In this document: positions 1 to 12,715 of the stretch, one piece after another
How the letters are laid out: each line of letters begins with the position of its first letter
Position numbering within the stretch: the first letter of the stretch is position 1
Origin: Misgurnus anguillicaudatus
Lineage: Eukaryota; Chordata; Actinopteri; Cypriniformes; Cobitidae
Length of the DNA stretch: 64,000 bases
Assembly: GCF_027580225.2 (NCBI RefSeq)
Contig: NC_073361.2
Span: forward strand, 19,415,001-19,479,000
Reading direction: 5' to 3'
Notes under the pieces: model-generated
What the model was told of the DNA's origin: nothing
The model's input: the letters and a program-made list of their open reading frames with translations, nothing else
The model's database searches: none
Made by a program: the position numbers and the translations under genes

Positions 1-1027
1 TAAATAAAAGTGTATATTTTCCAAATGAAAGGTCCTTGTGGCTGTTATACTATTATAAATGATGTTTTAATGATGTGAATTAATATTATTGCTGCTGCAA
101 TATTGTGCGTGTTGCTTTTGAATATTTCTAAGGTTGGTGAATTTTACATACTGTTGGATAGTTTAATCTGCATCAATGGCCGTTTCTCAATATGCGTTCT
201 TCAGCGATCTTGCGTCCTTGTGTCCTCGCTCTACGTCATCAATAAGTTCAATTCCAATTCTCAAGAATGCAAGTACAGAGGACACATGAAAATGCCCGGA
301 TATATTCTTGATATCGAGGATGCATCGAGTGCAGACTTGAAGTTGCATTATGCCCCAGAAGTCATAGCGGCAAAACAAAGGCGGAGGTCAGGTGACCAAC
401 AGGAAGACGGCACACATCTAAATTCTCACAGGTGTGTTCTGTGTTCTCGCGACCTTCTGATGTTTGTTCTTCCAAGGTCGCCTGCCAAGACCGATCTCCA
501 CGCAAGTCCATTGTTTGCGTTCTTGGAATTGAGAAACAGCCCATGTGTTATATTTTCTAAAATAAAATAAAAAAATATCTGACTACATATTTATTTTTGA
601 CAAGGTGATAGGTCTCAGCTGTTGTGTCCCGCTGACAAGTGTAGTGGGCGGGAACAGCAAGTGACGCAACTCCCCCCATAGGCTATAGGCCTTTAGAGGC
701 TGCCGCCTTCAAATATCGAGCCTTGTCTTCAAAGTCCTCTGCCTTAAAAGTATTCAGACCCTGAACTGGGATGCACTCGATATGTTTGTGTGTAACTATT
801 CCAATTTCCTTTTGGTTTCCAGAAGTGTTGGTGGTTTTAGGAAAATGTGTTCTGCAGCTTGGGTATTAGGGCCGTTGCAAAAAATTGCCGCCGTTTTTTT
901 TTTTTGCACAGGCACAGCCTTATTGGGAATACTAACATTTTAATATCATGTGTGACCCTGCCTAAGAAAACCTAGCCAAAGGTATTTTTTTGTGATTTAC
1001 TAGGAGTGCACAGATAAATTGGCCGAT
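1..1027. other. AT-rich stretch without a recognised gene
   Basis: No convincing exon, RNA gene or repeat boundary is visible. A 155-codon open frame at 103-570 has no domain, no biased composition and no splice context, so I treat it as chance. A T-run lies near 892-905. Confidence 0.5.
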
Positions 1028-1880
1028 GATGCTTAGATATGTATAATAAAGGTTAGATGTCTCGCCTGTGCTGCTGGCCAATTGAGTGGAACGTCCGCAT
1101 TTGGCGGCCATCTTACCACAGGGCGCTTGCTCATTCGTAGCATTGTGTTTTAATGGTGCATGTACTTTTAAATGACCATAACCTGCATAATTTTTTACCG
1201 ATTTTCAAACGGTTTGGTTTGTTATAAACGTCAGATATGTACCTATGACACTGCATACTTATTTCATCATTTTTTTTATATGTTAAAGCATCCAGATTTA
1301 TAGCCACATTAAAGGTGCAGTGTGTAAATTTTAGCGGCATCTAGTGGTGAGGTTGCAAATTGCAACCAACAGCTCAGTTCACAGCTCACCCCTTGCTTTT
1401 GAAATGCATAGAGAAGCTGATACGGGACAAACATGTAATTGTTAGAGACAACTTAATAAAAAAGTTTGTCCGTTAAGAGCTTCTGTAGAAACATGGCGGC
1501 ACAAAATGGCGTCTTCCATGTAAGGGGACCCTCTGTGTATGTAGATAAAAACGTCTCATTCTATAGTAATAAAAACATAACGGTTCATTATGAAAGGTCT
1601 TTATACACCTCTGATAATACAGTTTTGTATATTATTTTGCATTTCTGTCAAGAGATCCTTCTAAAAATTACACATTGCACCTTTAATAATGTTTGTAAGA
1701 AACTAAACCATTTGAAAATTGGTAGAAAATTGAGCAAGTTATGGTCATTTAAAAGTACATGCGCCATTAAAACACAATGCTACCAGTGAGCGAGCTCCCT
1801 GTGGTAAGATGGCCGCCAGGTGATGACGTTAGAGACTCCGCCGTAACACATCTAGCCTTTATTATACATATCTATGCTTG
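1028..1880. mobile_element. Fold-back element, interrupted by a nested element
   Basis: The left arm (about 1028-1230) and right arm (about 1690-1880) are inverted copies of each other. Shared landmarks are GATATGTATAATAAAGG near the tips (AGATATGTATAATAAAGG on the left), GGCGGCCATCTTACCACAGG, and a stretch running from the CATTGTGTTTTAATGG motif through TACTTTTAAATGACCATAAC. The centre is occupied by a second element at 1309-1686. The arms are diverged, so this is an old non-autonomous DNA element. It carries no transposase. Confidence 0.75.
1309..1686. mobile_element. TTAA-flanked miniature element nested in the fold-back element
   Basis: It begins with TTAA then AGGTGCAGTGTGTAAATTTT and ends with the inverse AAAATTACACATTGCACC then TTAA. 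The TTAA at each end is the likely target duplication (piggyBac- or Kolobok-like mode). I recognise this as a family common in cyprinid genomes. It sits between the two arms of the 1028-1880 element, so it is the younger insertion. Open frames crossing it, such as the one at 1466-1789, are incidental. Confidence 0.8.
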
Positions 1881-3471
1881 CTACGCTTCTCAACGAATTA
1901 TGGTTAAATGCAGCTACATCCAAAAGCCAGAAAGCGCTCTCATGCAGGTATTATTAAATATTGCCTTTTATCGTCACATCCCTATGATTTACTGTTTTCT
2001 ACATAAAATCACCCTTCATGAAGAACATTATATAAAAATATAACCTTGAAATCTTTAATAATGACCGAGTAGAGTCATGTCAAAATTTGAAATCAATGTT
2101 TAATCAAATTTGAATGCTCCTCATCTCAAAATTTGATTGAGACTTTAGTCTAGATTTCGCAGACGATGTCACGTAATGAATTAAAACTCTTATTACATAA
2201 AATTAATTACTGTGCAATTATGTGCTGTCATCTTTGTTGGATTGTGTGTCCAATTGTGTAGTTATAGAGATTTTTATTAATTTTGGGGTATAATTAGGTG
2301 AAAAAAGTATTTGTAATTGAATTGATGAAGGTCTTTGAACAAATAAATTTCTTAAGTAATGGAATTGCCCAATATCCTGACCCCAGTGAAGAAGTGGCTG
2401 TACACAAACTCCATGAATGGGCTTGTTTACTAACCACAAGTGTTTGCACTCACCAAAACCATAACGGCACACAACAGGGGTGTAGTTGAGTTTTTACAGC
2501 TTCCTGATGGAAAAGAGCTTTCAGCTGCTCGGCACCTGCAGAGGCTTTAGCGCGATTGTGTGTGTGTGTGTGTGTTAGTAGATGTGGACTAGAATGAACT
2601 TATGTGTTTTTTTAGCTCTTATGATTATTGTGTGTGTATATATATATATGAATGAATCGACTATGAGACTTTACTGACAGACTTTCTAATGATCCTGTCA
2701 GACTTGCTCTGTTGTGCCTTTTGCTTCCAAGACAATTACGTTTAGGGGCGCTGCTTCATCCATTCTCGTGCAGCGTTTGCAGACTGTCAAAGCGAATAAT
2801 AAAATTGTTGTATGTTGGGTGTGCTGAGGTTTTCCTGCCTTTTGTTTCCGCTAAATCAAATCTGAAAATGTCAAAAACATCTGTCCTATACTGATCCCTT
2901 CCTCTGAAGCCACCCAGAGGCGTTTCCACTCTGAGAAGTTTCCTTTTGATTTATTCCCGCGTAAAGTACGGTAACCATTATTGTTTTACATCAGTCAGTG
3001 TCCTCCAGTATTCATTAGTCCATCTGGGACCTAAGGGCCGCCTAGTTAAAATGTTGAACAGAGTGATTTGATTGGGGCGAGGTCTTTTTGAACAAACGTC
3101 TTGAGAGATGCTTGACCGAGTCAAAGTATACATGGATCAAAAGTTTCATGTATTCACAAGGTGCAGCAGGATCCCTCAATGCTGAGCTCACGATTAGTCA
3201 CCTGAAAGCAGGCCAAGGAGTGAAATAAAGCCAAACTGGTAAATATCCAGATGTTTCAAGGGAGCATTACAACTTCTATAGTGAAAACTATCAGGGCAAC
3301 ATTGAACATAGACATGACTCTTTTATTTCATAATTAGTTCAAGCAGAAACATGACGGGTGTAATTTACATTTCTATATCTAGTATTTTACTGCCAAAATA
3401 ATAAGTCATTTTGGCTTGATTTGTGCTGGGGTGGGACCTGGTTCTATACATTTTATTATTTACTTATCCTA
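1881..3471. other. Mostly unique sequence with two short microsatellites
   Basis: No gene is visible. A (TG)n tract lies at 2557-2575 and a (GT)n(AT)n tract at about 2629-2649. The part at 2690-2960 is high-complexity and free of repeats I recognise. Confidence 0.45.
2557..2575. repeat. (TG)n microsatellite
   Basis: About nine TG dinucleotides without interruption. Confidence 0.9.
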
Positions 3472-4269
3472 TCAAAGGGCAAGTTCGATATTTTACACTT
3501 AAAAGTCCTGTTTTCAGATTGTTTATGGTGAAATAGAATGGTTTTGACCGAAATTTCGACATATGCGGCTGCCCCGAGAGTGTTCGGGTGTTTGTGTTTC
3601 GCCTCCCGCCTCTACAGGGGGTTTGTGGGTGCACTGGAACAGTCCTTCCTAAAATGCATTAAACTTTCGTTTACAAAGACGTGAAACTCACTGAGTGGTC
3701 GGGGGTGTTCAGTGGTGTGCTCACACAAGAATCGCTGCAAAAGATGCTTTCCAACAGGTGTTTTAGCATTCGTTGTAAACTTGTGGATCTATTTTTCCAA
3801 ACGCCTCACACCCGTATATTCTTTCGTTGAGAGCTTGAATAATAGACACTCCAGCCCAGGTGGTGGCGCTAATCCGCCTTTGCCAATTGCAAGAATAGAA
3901 ACAAAGTTCCCGGCGCGGAGTAATACTGTACCTCACAGCACATCTAATACAAGTCAATGGAGTTGGCAAAAACTACGATAAAACCTGTTGGAATGCATAT
4001 TTTGCAGCGATTTTTGTGTGAGCATATCAGTGAACACCCCTGACCACTCGGTGAGTTTCACATCTTTGTAAACGAAAGTTTAATGCATTTTATGAAGGAT
4101 TGTTCCAGTGCACCTATAAACCCATCGTAGAGGTTGGAGGTGAAACACAAACACCCGAAAATTCTCGCGGCAGCCGCGTATGTCGAAATATCAGTCAAAA
4201 CCGTTCTATTTCATCATAAACAATCTGGAAACAGGGCTTTAAGTGTAAAATACCGAACTTGTCCTTTAA
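3472..4269. mobile_element. TTAA-type fold-back element, copy A
   Basis: Inverted arms of about 240 bp (3476-3715 and about 4020-4265) frame a 300-bp centre. The tips read AAGGGCAAGTTCGATATTTT on the left and, inverted on the right, AAAGGACAAGTTCGGTATTT. The right tip keeps TTAA (4266-4269); the left flank has decayed to TCAA. The same family recurs at 50271-50931. It has no transposase frame, so it must have been moved in trans. The open frames within it read through the arms and are not genes. Confidence 0.85.
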
Positions 4270-5298
4270 TTGCTTTGACTCGGACATTGAATAATGTGTC
4301 CTGCTCTTGGTGGCAATAAACCCTTTCTAATTACAGAATGCTTTTGCCAACGGCATCCTTTGCAATGATGCTTGCCACCACATACAGGCCATTTATTGGA
4401 TTTAGGTATTTCTCTATTATGTTCGTCTCAAACATATTCGGTAACCACAGTACGCTTAGATAATGCAGCATCTGTTCAGTCAAAATTGGAAATTGGCATT
4501 GGAAAAGTCTTTTGGACTTTTGTTATTGACATTTATTTGATACAGCTGCTTTTTATAGTTTGCATCTAAAAATACCAGGAAACAAAGTCTTAGAAAATTA
4601 GGAAAGGGTACTGTCCCAGTGATGGCTGTTGTCCTTTTATTCTGAGATTGTGTAATATAAATTCTTAGTAGCTTTATAATTGCATGCATACTTTACAGAT
4701 AATATGAAGGTCAAACCAGAAAAGAACATTCATTTGGAATAAAAAGCTTTATGTTCTTGAGCGCTTTGAACAAATGGAAAAACTTTAACGACCACTTAAA
4801 ATGCCTTCATATCCTCTTGTAGTTTCTTACACCCCATAAAGATCTTCTTTTGTGCGTCAGACAATTGTAAGAACCATTTGTTTGAAAGGAATAAAAATGA
4901 GCTTCCTCAGTTCTCACATTTTGGTCACTAAAGGGTTTAATTTGAGTTGTCGATTGCTGTCTCTGCATTACAAGTCTAATTGATACCCAGGCCAAGAGGA
5001 GCAGGGTAAACAGGAGACAGCTGTATTGTAGCCTTCCCATAATGCTCTTCCTGTCAGGCTACATCAGAGGCCAGGAGATCGGCACACAAAAGCAATGTTT
5101 GCTCAATCTATCCAAGCGAGGTTGCTCAATTGGGAAAGTGAACTTTCCCATCACTGGTGTCCTTTTTCAATTTATTCCAGTATTTAAGAGAATGTGTTTT
5201 TGATCGGAATTCTTTTGAACTAATTGTTATTTTCTGTTTTGGGTGTGTTTGTTCCATTTGAAGTTTGGACTGGATCAACATTTTGTGCCCCAGTTTAC
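4270..5298. other. Sequence without a recognised gene
   Basis: AT-rich, no domain-bearing frame and no clear repeat boundary. The minus-strand frame at 4807-5040 begins with a hydrophobic run but has no splice or family support. Confidence 0.4.
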
Positions 5299-6706
5299 AC
5301 ATTTTGTGACTTTTTCTCATTTATGGCCATGAACATGCATGCATTTTGGACATGCTATGTTTTAAAGTTTACCAAAATAATTTTGTAACCATTTTGAGGT
5401 TCGCGGGTCAATTTGACCCGCATTTTGTTTTGGTCCAAAGCAACTGTATAGACTAGGGATGCACCGAATCCAGGATTCGGATTCGGATTCGGCCGAATAC
5501 TGGGCTTTTTGACGGGGTTCGGGTTCGGCCGAATCCTAGATTTTTTTTCCACCGAACCGAACCCTAGGCTTGCCCTACGCTGGTCGACGTCACGCGGCCG
5601 TTGATTACACACATCGGGTGCTGGAGATTAGCTTTTTCTTTCGGTGAGCCTTAGAGGCTGGACACACCAAAACTTTTAAACACGGCTGAAAACGCCTTGA
5701 GGACGCCAAATGCCAGCTGTTTTTCAGCCGAGCGCTTGGTCGCAGTGATGCTTCAGCTGTGAGCCGGTTGGTTGCTGTGGTAATGTCCCGCCCCTCCTCC
5801 ACTGTAATTGGACGGCCGTGTGAAGACTGTGACATTGACGAGCGGAGCTTCTAACTCAAAGTTAAATATAGTTTTCAGCGCGGAGCTGCTTGCTTATTGG
5901 AAAAACGAGCGTGTCGCAACGCATCGCTTTTATTATGCATAGGCTTATGGTAATTGTCAAAATAGTTTTCCAACTTGTCATGCTGGCATAATGTACAGTT
6001 AAAATTAAATAAAATGAAAAATACACTGCTGTGGACGTTGTTTACTTCATTAATGTGCTTTACTGTGTTAATGGAATAAGGATGCGAGTAGGATTCGGTA
6101 TTCGGTTTCGGATTCGGCCGAATCTTAAACGGTGGATTCGGGATTCGGCCGAACCTAAAAAATCTGGATTCGGGGCATCCCTAGTATAGACCTAAATTAA
6201 ATATATATTTTTAGTGTTTGTTGCTATATTGGTGTTTTACTATACTGAAATGGGGGTGAAAATGCTTCTCCTCACTCTTTTGAGTACTGAAAAAGACTTT
6301 TACAGACACAGATGGTAAAAGTGAGCTATCATTTCTTTTTACAATGTATATGAAATACTACTCAAGTTACCGTTTTCTTCCAGACATTTTGTCACCTTTT
6401 CTCATTTAGGGCCATGAACATGCATGCAAAGTTAGGATACACTGATGTGTTTTTAGCACAAATAACAATTTTTGTTACGATTTTGATGTTCGCGGGTCAT
6501 TTTGACCCATATTTGTTTGTTCCAAGGCAACTGTATAGACACAAATTCAATACATTTAATGCATATATGTTGGTGTTTTACTACCCTGGAAAGAGAAAAG
6601 TGAGCTTTTCCTCACTATTTTCAGTACTGATAAAGACTTCCTCAGACACAGAAAAGTAAATGTGAACTATCATTTCTAGTTTCAATGTAAATGAAATACT
6701 ATTTAA
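5299..6706. repeat. Two-unit tandem repeat (about 325-345 bp units), unit 1 interrupted
   Basis: Unit 1 is 5299-5453 plus 6192-6382; unit 2 is 6383-6706. Both contain, in order, GCCATGAACATGCATGC, a palindrome around CGCGGGTCA-TTTGACCC, a CAACTGTATAGAC motif, a TTGGTGTTTTACTA motif, and a motif CAGACACAGA followed by AACTATCATTTCT-like sequence. Unit 2 shows the uninterrupted state at the place where a hAT element entered unit 1. Related text with GACCC motifs continues to about 7850, so the array may be the remains of a larger element. Confidence 0.75.
5454..6183. mobile_element. Non-autonomous hAT element (730 bp)
   Basis: The ends are TAGGGATGC and GCATCCCTA, with sub-terminal repeats rich in GATTCGG and its complement. 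A perfect 8-bp duplication, GTATAGAC, lies at 5446-5453 and 6184-6191. An 8-bp duplication and these ends are the hallmark of hAT transposition. The interior has no transposase. The neighbouring tandem unit (6383-6706) preserves the empty site. Confidence 0.92.
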
Positions 6707-7874
6707 AGCAGATTAATTCAGACCCACAGAAAATCCAGAGGTGAGTACAGGTGATGCCAGCTTTGCCCCACAAAACATGACACCAAAATAAGCACCATTT
6801 GTGTAAAATGCAAAAATTCAGAAAACACATGCTTGATGTGTGCACATCATGTAAACAGTGATTTCTTGAATTTGTACAATAAGCCTCAAGAACAAAAGAT
6901 GAGCCTGTTTAGAAAAAGAAAAGCTTCACTTCATTTCACAGCAATATTAGATGGTTTATTTAGGATGTTTTAAACATAGGTATGTTAAAAAAATATGTTG
7001 AATTAAAATGTAAAATGTTAAATGTTGCAATAGTTTTTGTGCAACATTTGTTAAAACAAACATGTGGTTAAATGCATTTTTTAAAATCATACTTTTTAAT
7101 TTTAAGTGTTTGTAATGTGTGACAAATACAGATACTAAAATGGTCCTGTTCATACTTAAATCCTTCTTGTTTTTCATAATGTGATATTTAAGGAATTGCA
7201 TTGAATCCAAAGTGGGTCATCAAAATCGTCACAAAAATCGAACTAAAAACTTGTAAAATAAATATTCGGTGTCCCCAGAGTGTGAATGTGAAGTTTAATG
7301 TACCCCATAGATGCTTAAATAAATTATGTTTAAATTGACACTTTAAAATGTGCCTTTTTGTGTGTGTCATTATTTTTTTGAAATATGTCCCCTTTTAATA
7401 TTTGTAATGTGGTCAAATGTTAACATGCTTTTACAAATAAATCATGTTTTTGCTCTAATGCAATATGTGTTTGACCAAATGCTCTTTTAAAACCCACATT
7501 AGTAGCAACATTTGCATATTTTTCTAGTTCGGTACAACTAGTATAAATGTGTGAATGTTTGACCCCACAATGGTAATTTCTTGAATTTAAGGATATAATG
7601 GGGCTGTAGAACAGTGACTTTAGTATGGAGCAGTCCAAAGAGTTGCTAAGCTATGAGAATGGCTTGTTTGCTTATGTCAAGCTCGGCTAAATAAATGAGG
7701 GCAACAGTGGGTGAACGTTTTGACCCGACTCTTTTTTGTCTTATTCGTCCATATTTGAAGAGTCGTGGCAACCTCGCAGATGGATAAAAGCTGCATATTT
7801 GTGGGGGTAAAGTTTAGAAAACAAAAGGGTTAGGTCGATTGGTAAGAATGAGGTCAGTGTAACATTCCTAGCAT
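6707..7874. other. AT-rich sequence without a gene
   Basis: No gene is visible. Scattered GTCAAA/GACCC motifs resemble those in the tandem repeat just upstream, so part may be a decayed element. Confidence 0.35.
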
Positions 7875-8160
7875 TAGGGATGCACCGAATGTTCGGAAAC
7901 CGAAATTATTCAGCCGAAAATAGCGAAAAACTAATTTTTGGTGTTTGGCCGAACAAGTGAAAAGGCAGAATAAATTTTACAGAATAGCGAGGCCTTTGAA
8001 ACGAGACGCGCAAATGCAGTAAACATGTTGGTGAAAGCATTTTAAAGTGTCCAAGAACGTAATTGTGTTCACCACTTTAGTTTCACATAATAAAGTAATC
8101 CTCATTTTTTGATTCAGAGCAAATTCATTGAAATTATTTAATTTTAATCTTGGAAGGAGG
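7875..8160. mobile_element. 5' end of a hAT-type element, right end not found
   Basis: TAGGGATGCACCGAATGTTC opens the sequence and matches the end of the 5454-6183 family, followed by the same kind of CGAAA/CCGAA-rich sub-terminal repeats. No matching right terminus occurs downstream, so it looks truncated. The right boundary is a guess. Confidence 0.5.
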
Positions 8161-8499
8161 TATTTTTTAACTTGGTCATGCAGGCGGACTAAAAAGTTGT
8201 CAATATATTACGTTTTTCTTTTCTGTATTCTCCAGACTTTAGACTTTAGCATTGCAAGCATTTATTCTGAAACGCACACATGTATCACACACTTGGATTA
8301 CATAACGCTCTTGTGGTGTGTTGTTTCATCAGTGTTGTTAAGCTTTGCATGTGTTTGAGATGTGAACAGCCAGACATGTGCAAGAGGCTCCAGTGTTCCA
8401 GTGAAGAGTTTCCAGAGCTGGAGGACTATAAAATTTAAAAGCAACTGGGCATGTCAGTACAGAATATTTCACAAACTGTACTTCACAGCTCACAAACTG

Positions 8500-8640
8500 C
8501 AATATGTTTTAATAGTCAGATTTCGTCAAATTTGCATTAGCAACTCAAAGCTGGTTATGGGTTCGATCTCAGATGAACTTCAATCCACTTTATTGCTTTG
8601 CATAAAAGCATCTGCCGAAAGCTTAAAATATTAATGTAAA
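8500..8640 (+). repeat. Decayed tRNA-derived SINE
   Basis: A B-box-like GGGTTCGATCTCAG lies near 8560. It is followed by a tail CATAAAAGCATCTGCCGAAA and TTAATGTAAAT, typical of the 3' part of fish tRNA-derived SINEs. The A box is no longer clear. Confidence 0.55.
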
Positions 8641-8696
8641 TTGTTTTTGATAATATTTTGCTATATATATACTACTGCTTGGTGGCATATTTAATA

Positions 8697-9498
8697 CACT
8701 CACCTAAAGAATTATTAGAAACACCTGATCAATTTCTCATTAATGCAATTTTCTAATCAACCAATCACAAGGCAGTTGCTTCAATGCATTAAGGGGTGTG
8801 GTCCTGTTCAATACAATCTCCTGAACTCCAAACTGAAAGTCAGAATGGGAAAGAAAGGTGATTTAAGCATTTTTGAGCGTGGCATGGTTGTTGGTGCCAG
8901 ACGGGCCGGTCTGAGTATTTCACAATCTGCTCAGTTACAGGGATTTCAAGCACAACCATTTCTAGGGTTTACAAAGAATTATGTGAAAAAGGAAAAGCAT
9001 CCAGTATGCGGCAGTGGTGAAAATGCCTTGTTGATGCTAGAGGTCAGAGGAGAATGGGCCGACTGATTCAAGCTGATAGAAGAGCAACTTTGACTAAAAA
9101 TAACCACTCGTTACAATCGAGGTATGCAGCAAAGCATTTGTGAAGCCACAACACGCACAACCTTGAGCCGGATGGGCTACAACAGCAGAAGACCCCACAG
9201 GGTACCACTCATTTTGCCTACAAATAGGAAAAAGAGGCTACAATTTGCACGAGCTCACCAAAATTGGACAGTTGAAGACTGGAAAAATGTTGCCTGGTCT
9301 TATGAGTCTCGATTTCTGTTGAGACATTCAGATGGTAGAGTCAGAATTTGGCGTAAACAGAATGAGAACATGGATCCATCATGCCTTGTTACCACTGTGC
9401 AGGTTGGTGGTGATGTAATGGTGTGGGGGATGTTTTCTGGGCACACTTTAGGCCCCTTAGTGCCAATTGGGCATCGTTTAAATGCTGATAAATCTAAC
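8697..9498 (+). pseudogene. Truncated Tc1-like transposase relic
   Basis: The left terminus CACTCACCTAAAGAATTATT follows a TA dinucleotide, as expected for Tc1/mariner. Reading resumes from ATG 8845 with the N-terminal helix-turn-helix region (GKKGDLSIFERGMVVGARRA). After a frameshift between about 9000 and 9120 it continues through the linker and the start of the DDE domain (ARAHQNWTVEDWKNVAW). The residue that should be the first catalytic Asp in the SDESRF-type motif is Tyr here (SYESRF). The similarity stops near 9490, so the second and third catalytic acids and the right terminus are missing. The element cannot move and makes no working enzyme. Family assignment is from memory of the fish Tc1 family with CACTCACCTAAAGG ends. 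Confidence 0.9.
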
Positions 9499-10255
9499 TT
9501 CGCAGGCTGTATCTAACTGCAATGATAATGTTCATCTATCAGGATAAATAAACCTTTTCAGCGTGATCGCATTAAAATTAAAGTTGATGGGTGAGGTCTT
9601 AGAGCTATAGTGCCTTTCCGGGATAAAAGCTTTTATTCTGAAGGTCTGCTGTAGGGTTTTATTAATATGGGGTTAAGCAAACAGTGACATGCTTATGGGC
9701 GGCCTAGAGTCAGCTAATTTATTCTGGAATGTTTTCAGGGTGTGCATACAAGCTCTTTATAAGTCTTATTCAAATTCGTTATCACTTATACAAAAATAAA
9801 GGTGCTAAAACAGGTCTTTGCACTTATGCCAAAGAAGAACCATTTTTTTTTACCTTTTTAATAGTCTGTTAGAGCATTTTTCTGCTACAAAGAACCTTTT
9901 ATACAGAAATAGTTTACTGTCTGCTGCATGCATGTTTGCCAGCAATATTCAAGTGACGCCTACTCTGGACTATAAACTGTCTACAATTGTTTTTTAATTT
10001 TCTGATTTGTGTTTTATATGTATTTTACATTGTGTCCTCCTGTAAAGCTGCTCCAAGTGTAACTGTGAAAAGCGCTATACAAGTAAACATAATTAAAAAT
10101 AGTTTTTGTGCTAATTTTGCCCATGGAAGATTTGAAACATCTTCATACATGGTAACACTGAGCAAAAATCTTTCACGTACATGTGTCTGAATGTTATCAT
10201 CACTGTTTATATGAACTCAGTAGTGTTGACTTACCGCACTTGCATGGTAAACTTA
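9499..10255. other. Sequence without a gene
   Basis: No coding or RNA gene is visible. The part near 9825-9890 contains the AAAGAACC motifs of a small repeat also seen near 47.7 kb. Confidence 0.4.
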
Positions 10256-10478
10256 AGGGGGTGGTTTCCCGTACAGGGATTAGACTAAAATAAATGAAAG
10301 AGCCGTTCAAACTGAAAACAACTTGAGGTGACATATCTTAAAATACGCCAGTGCCCTTTGTTTTGCCTCAAAATGCACACAAGTAATGTTTTTAGCAAGG
10401 CATGTTTGTTAAATTAGTTATATTTCCTAATTAAACTAAGGTCTAGTCCTGAAGCTAATCCCTGTCTGGGAGTTATGG
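10256..10478. mobile_element. Short inverted-repeat element (about 220 bp)
   Basis: The left end contains GGTTTCCCGTACAGGGATTA and the right end the inverse TAATCCCTGTCTGGGA-like sequence. The middle holds AAAATGCACACAAGTAATG. The same right end reappears at about 45455-45530. This matches a miniature element common in cyprinids. Confidence 0.75.
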
Positions 10479-12414
10479 TTTAAAAGCGGATGGGTTTCTT
10501 TCAAACTCTCGGCAGCATGACTCTCAGTTGTTGTTTGTTTTTAAATTGAGGAAGCTGATGAAACAGGAAGGACACCTCCATAATCTATTACATCATCTGT
10601 GGGCGAATGCAATGACAGGCTTTTAAACTAAATGTTTAGGAAGCTATGGATTTATGGTTCTATTAATAGGACTTTGATTTAAAAGGTGTGTGGTAAATGT
10701 CAAGATTGTTTATTGTTTTAAAGTCCAGAATAGATTTAGCAGAGTTTGGACATCAGAGCGAACCGTTACATGGTAGTTTGACTGTATAGAATGGCTTTTT
10801 TCCATGATCTTATGGTCATTTATAGGTCACACTTATTCTATTTAAAAATTTCCTTTAGGTCTACCTTGTCTCTGTATAAAAATTGCGTCATTTTGTCTAA
10901 ATCAATCTGTCTGGTCTGACCCATTGATTTCTTGGAACATCACCACAGCTTCCTAACTTAATGACAATGATAACCGCTGTTAAGGATATTAGCATCATCC
11001 TGTAGTATTGCTTACTTCCTTCGCTCCCCCCACCTGTGTTTCTGGTACCTGGCCCTCCTTCTCCTTGTAAAATGCTAATGACACCTAATTGCGAGAACTT
11101 CACTGAATGCAAAAGATGGGAGAACCGGTTATTTCAGATGCACATTTTAACTCCTCACCATGTGATCAAACTCCTTCAAAGCAGCATTTGCATTTAAAAT
11201 AAATTGGGATCTGTTTTATCTTGTTGATTTCTTCAAAATCTCGTTTTGTAGGTTTTTACACCAGAAGTTTAAAGACTAGAGCTCTGTTTAATTTTTCTGG
11301 CCTGCATTAGACATGTTGGTATTTCCTATTGGCTAAATTGTTCATTGAACTGGATTGGAATTTCCTCTGACGCATTTTGACGTTACTGTATCTACACGGT
11401 TAACAGGAGTCATTAATAAAACCTACCTTGTGCATTTAACGACCACCCCACAGACAACAACAACCCATTGACGTCTAGAGGGTTAATTTGCACCGTTTCA
11501 ACAGCGGCGTAAACAAACCGAGGCTTATCCGTCTTAAATCTTAAATGCTGCAAAAATTTAAGTGGCCATAAAGTTGTTGCCACAAGCAGCTGGTCAAGCA
11601 TTTTTCCTTTTGGGATCTCTTAAAATAACCTACTTCTAAAATAACCCTTTTAGTCCATATATAGATCTATATTGAATTTCCATTGTGTCTCCTGCCATTC
11701 ACTTCAATGGTTTTATGAGTTGGTATTTAAAAAATATGAACCAAAATTAGTTTGGATATAGTCTGGGTTTATTTAACTGCAGTGTGACGTAGTATCATCC
11801 AAACGTTTGGTCGTATTTCATACGTGGTCAGAAAATATGTAAACATTTAGACATGGGTTGGCTAATTCTTAATGGCTGTATGAAACTTGTGCTGGAATGA
11901 CTGCCATGGGCATTAACACTTCGTCTCACAGCAGGATAATTTTTAAAGGGTAGTTTAGTTTACAGAAGCAGACAGGAAAGTGGGCACAGTTAAATAAGTA
12001 GTGTGGTTTTATTTTATTTACTCGCCTTATGTCGCTCCAAATCCATTTAATTGACTGACGTCCACTGTATAACAAATGTTTGTTTATTTTGTTTATGTCC
12101 CCATCACTCTCTTTCTTTATAATGAAAGGGAGTGAAGTTCCAAATAAGAGAGATTGTGTAAGATTGTAAAACCAGTGTAAAATACCCAAAAGTGAACATT
12201 TTGACATTATTTATTCACTCTCATGTTATTCAGACCCCATGGCTTTGCTCTTTTGAACCAAAACACTTTAAGTGTTTTGCTTGCTTTATCTTTTTCAATG
12301 ACGCGGTTCAGGCATGCACAATCTGCATGAAGAGGAACAGGTCAAGGCTTTTGTTTAAATAGTGATTTAGTTTGATTTATATTTAGTTTGTTTTACTTGA
12401 TTGTAGGCCTTCAC
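10479..12414. other. Mostly unique sequence, no gene recognised
   Basis: No exon with a recognisable domain is visible. The minus-strand frame at 11926-12207 overlaps a fragment related to the common TTAA miniature element (CTCTCATGTTATTCAGACC near 12220). Confidence 0.4.
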
Positions 12415-12715
12415 TATAGACGGTTTCAGCAGTAACATAAACAAACGGCTGTCGTGGTCCGCACGTAACTTCCGGTAAACTCCGCTAAGAATAAATAACA
12501 ACAAAGTTATTTAAACGTAGTTTATTTATATAACAAGCAAAAAAACAACCCATAGATTACCTAGGAAACCAAAACACTTGTTATTTTTGACAAGGAATTT
12601 GTTCAAGAGATCAGTTTAGCAACTAGTCAGACCATTAAAAAACGAAACCGGAAGTAAAGTTCGAATCCAGACGTGTATCGCGTCAGCACACGTGCATCTG
12701 ATGAACCCGTCTATA
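12415..12715. mobile_element. Short inverted-repeat element (about 300 bp)
   Basis: The ends are TATAGACGGTTTCAGCAG and, inverted, GATGAACCCGTCTATA, with GTCAGCACACGTGCATCTGA near the right end. There is no coding content. Confidence 0.7.

Noticed and set aside
103..570. Open frame of 155 codons on the plus strand
   Set aside because: No domain, no repeat family, no splice or promoter context; this length can occur by chance in 64 kb.
1466..1789. Open frame of 107 codons
   Set aside because: It crosses a miniature element and the arm of a fold-back element; both are non-coding families.
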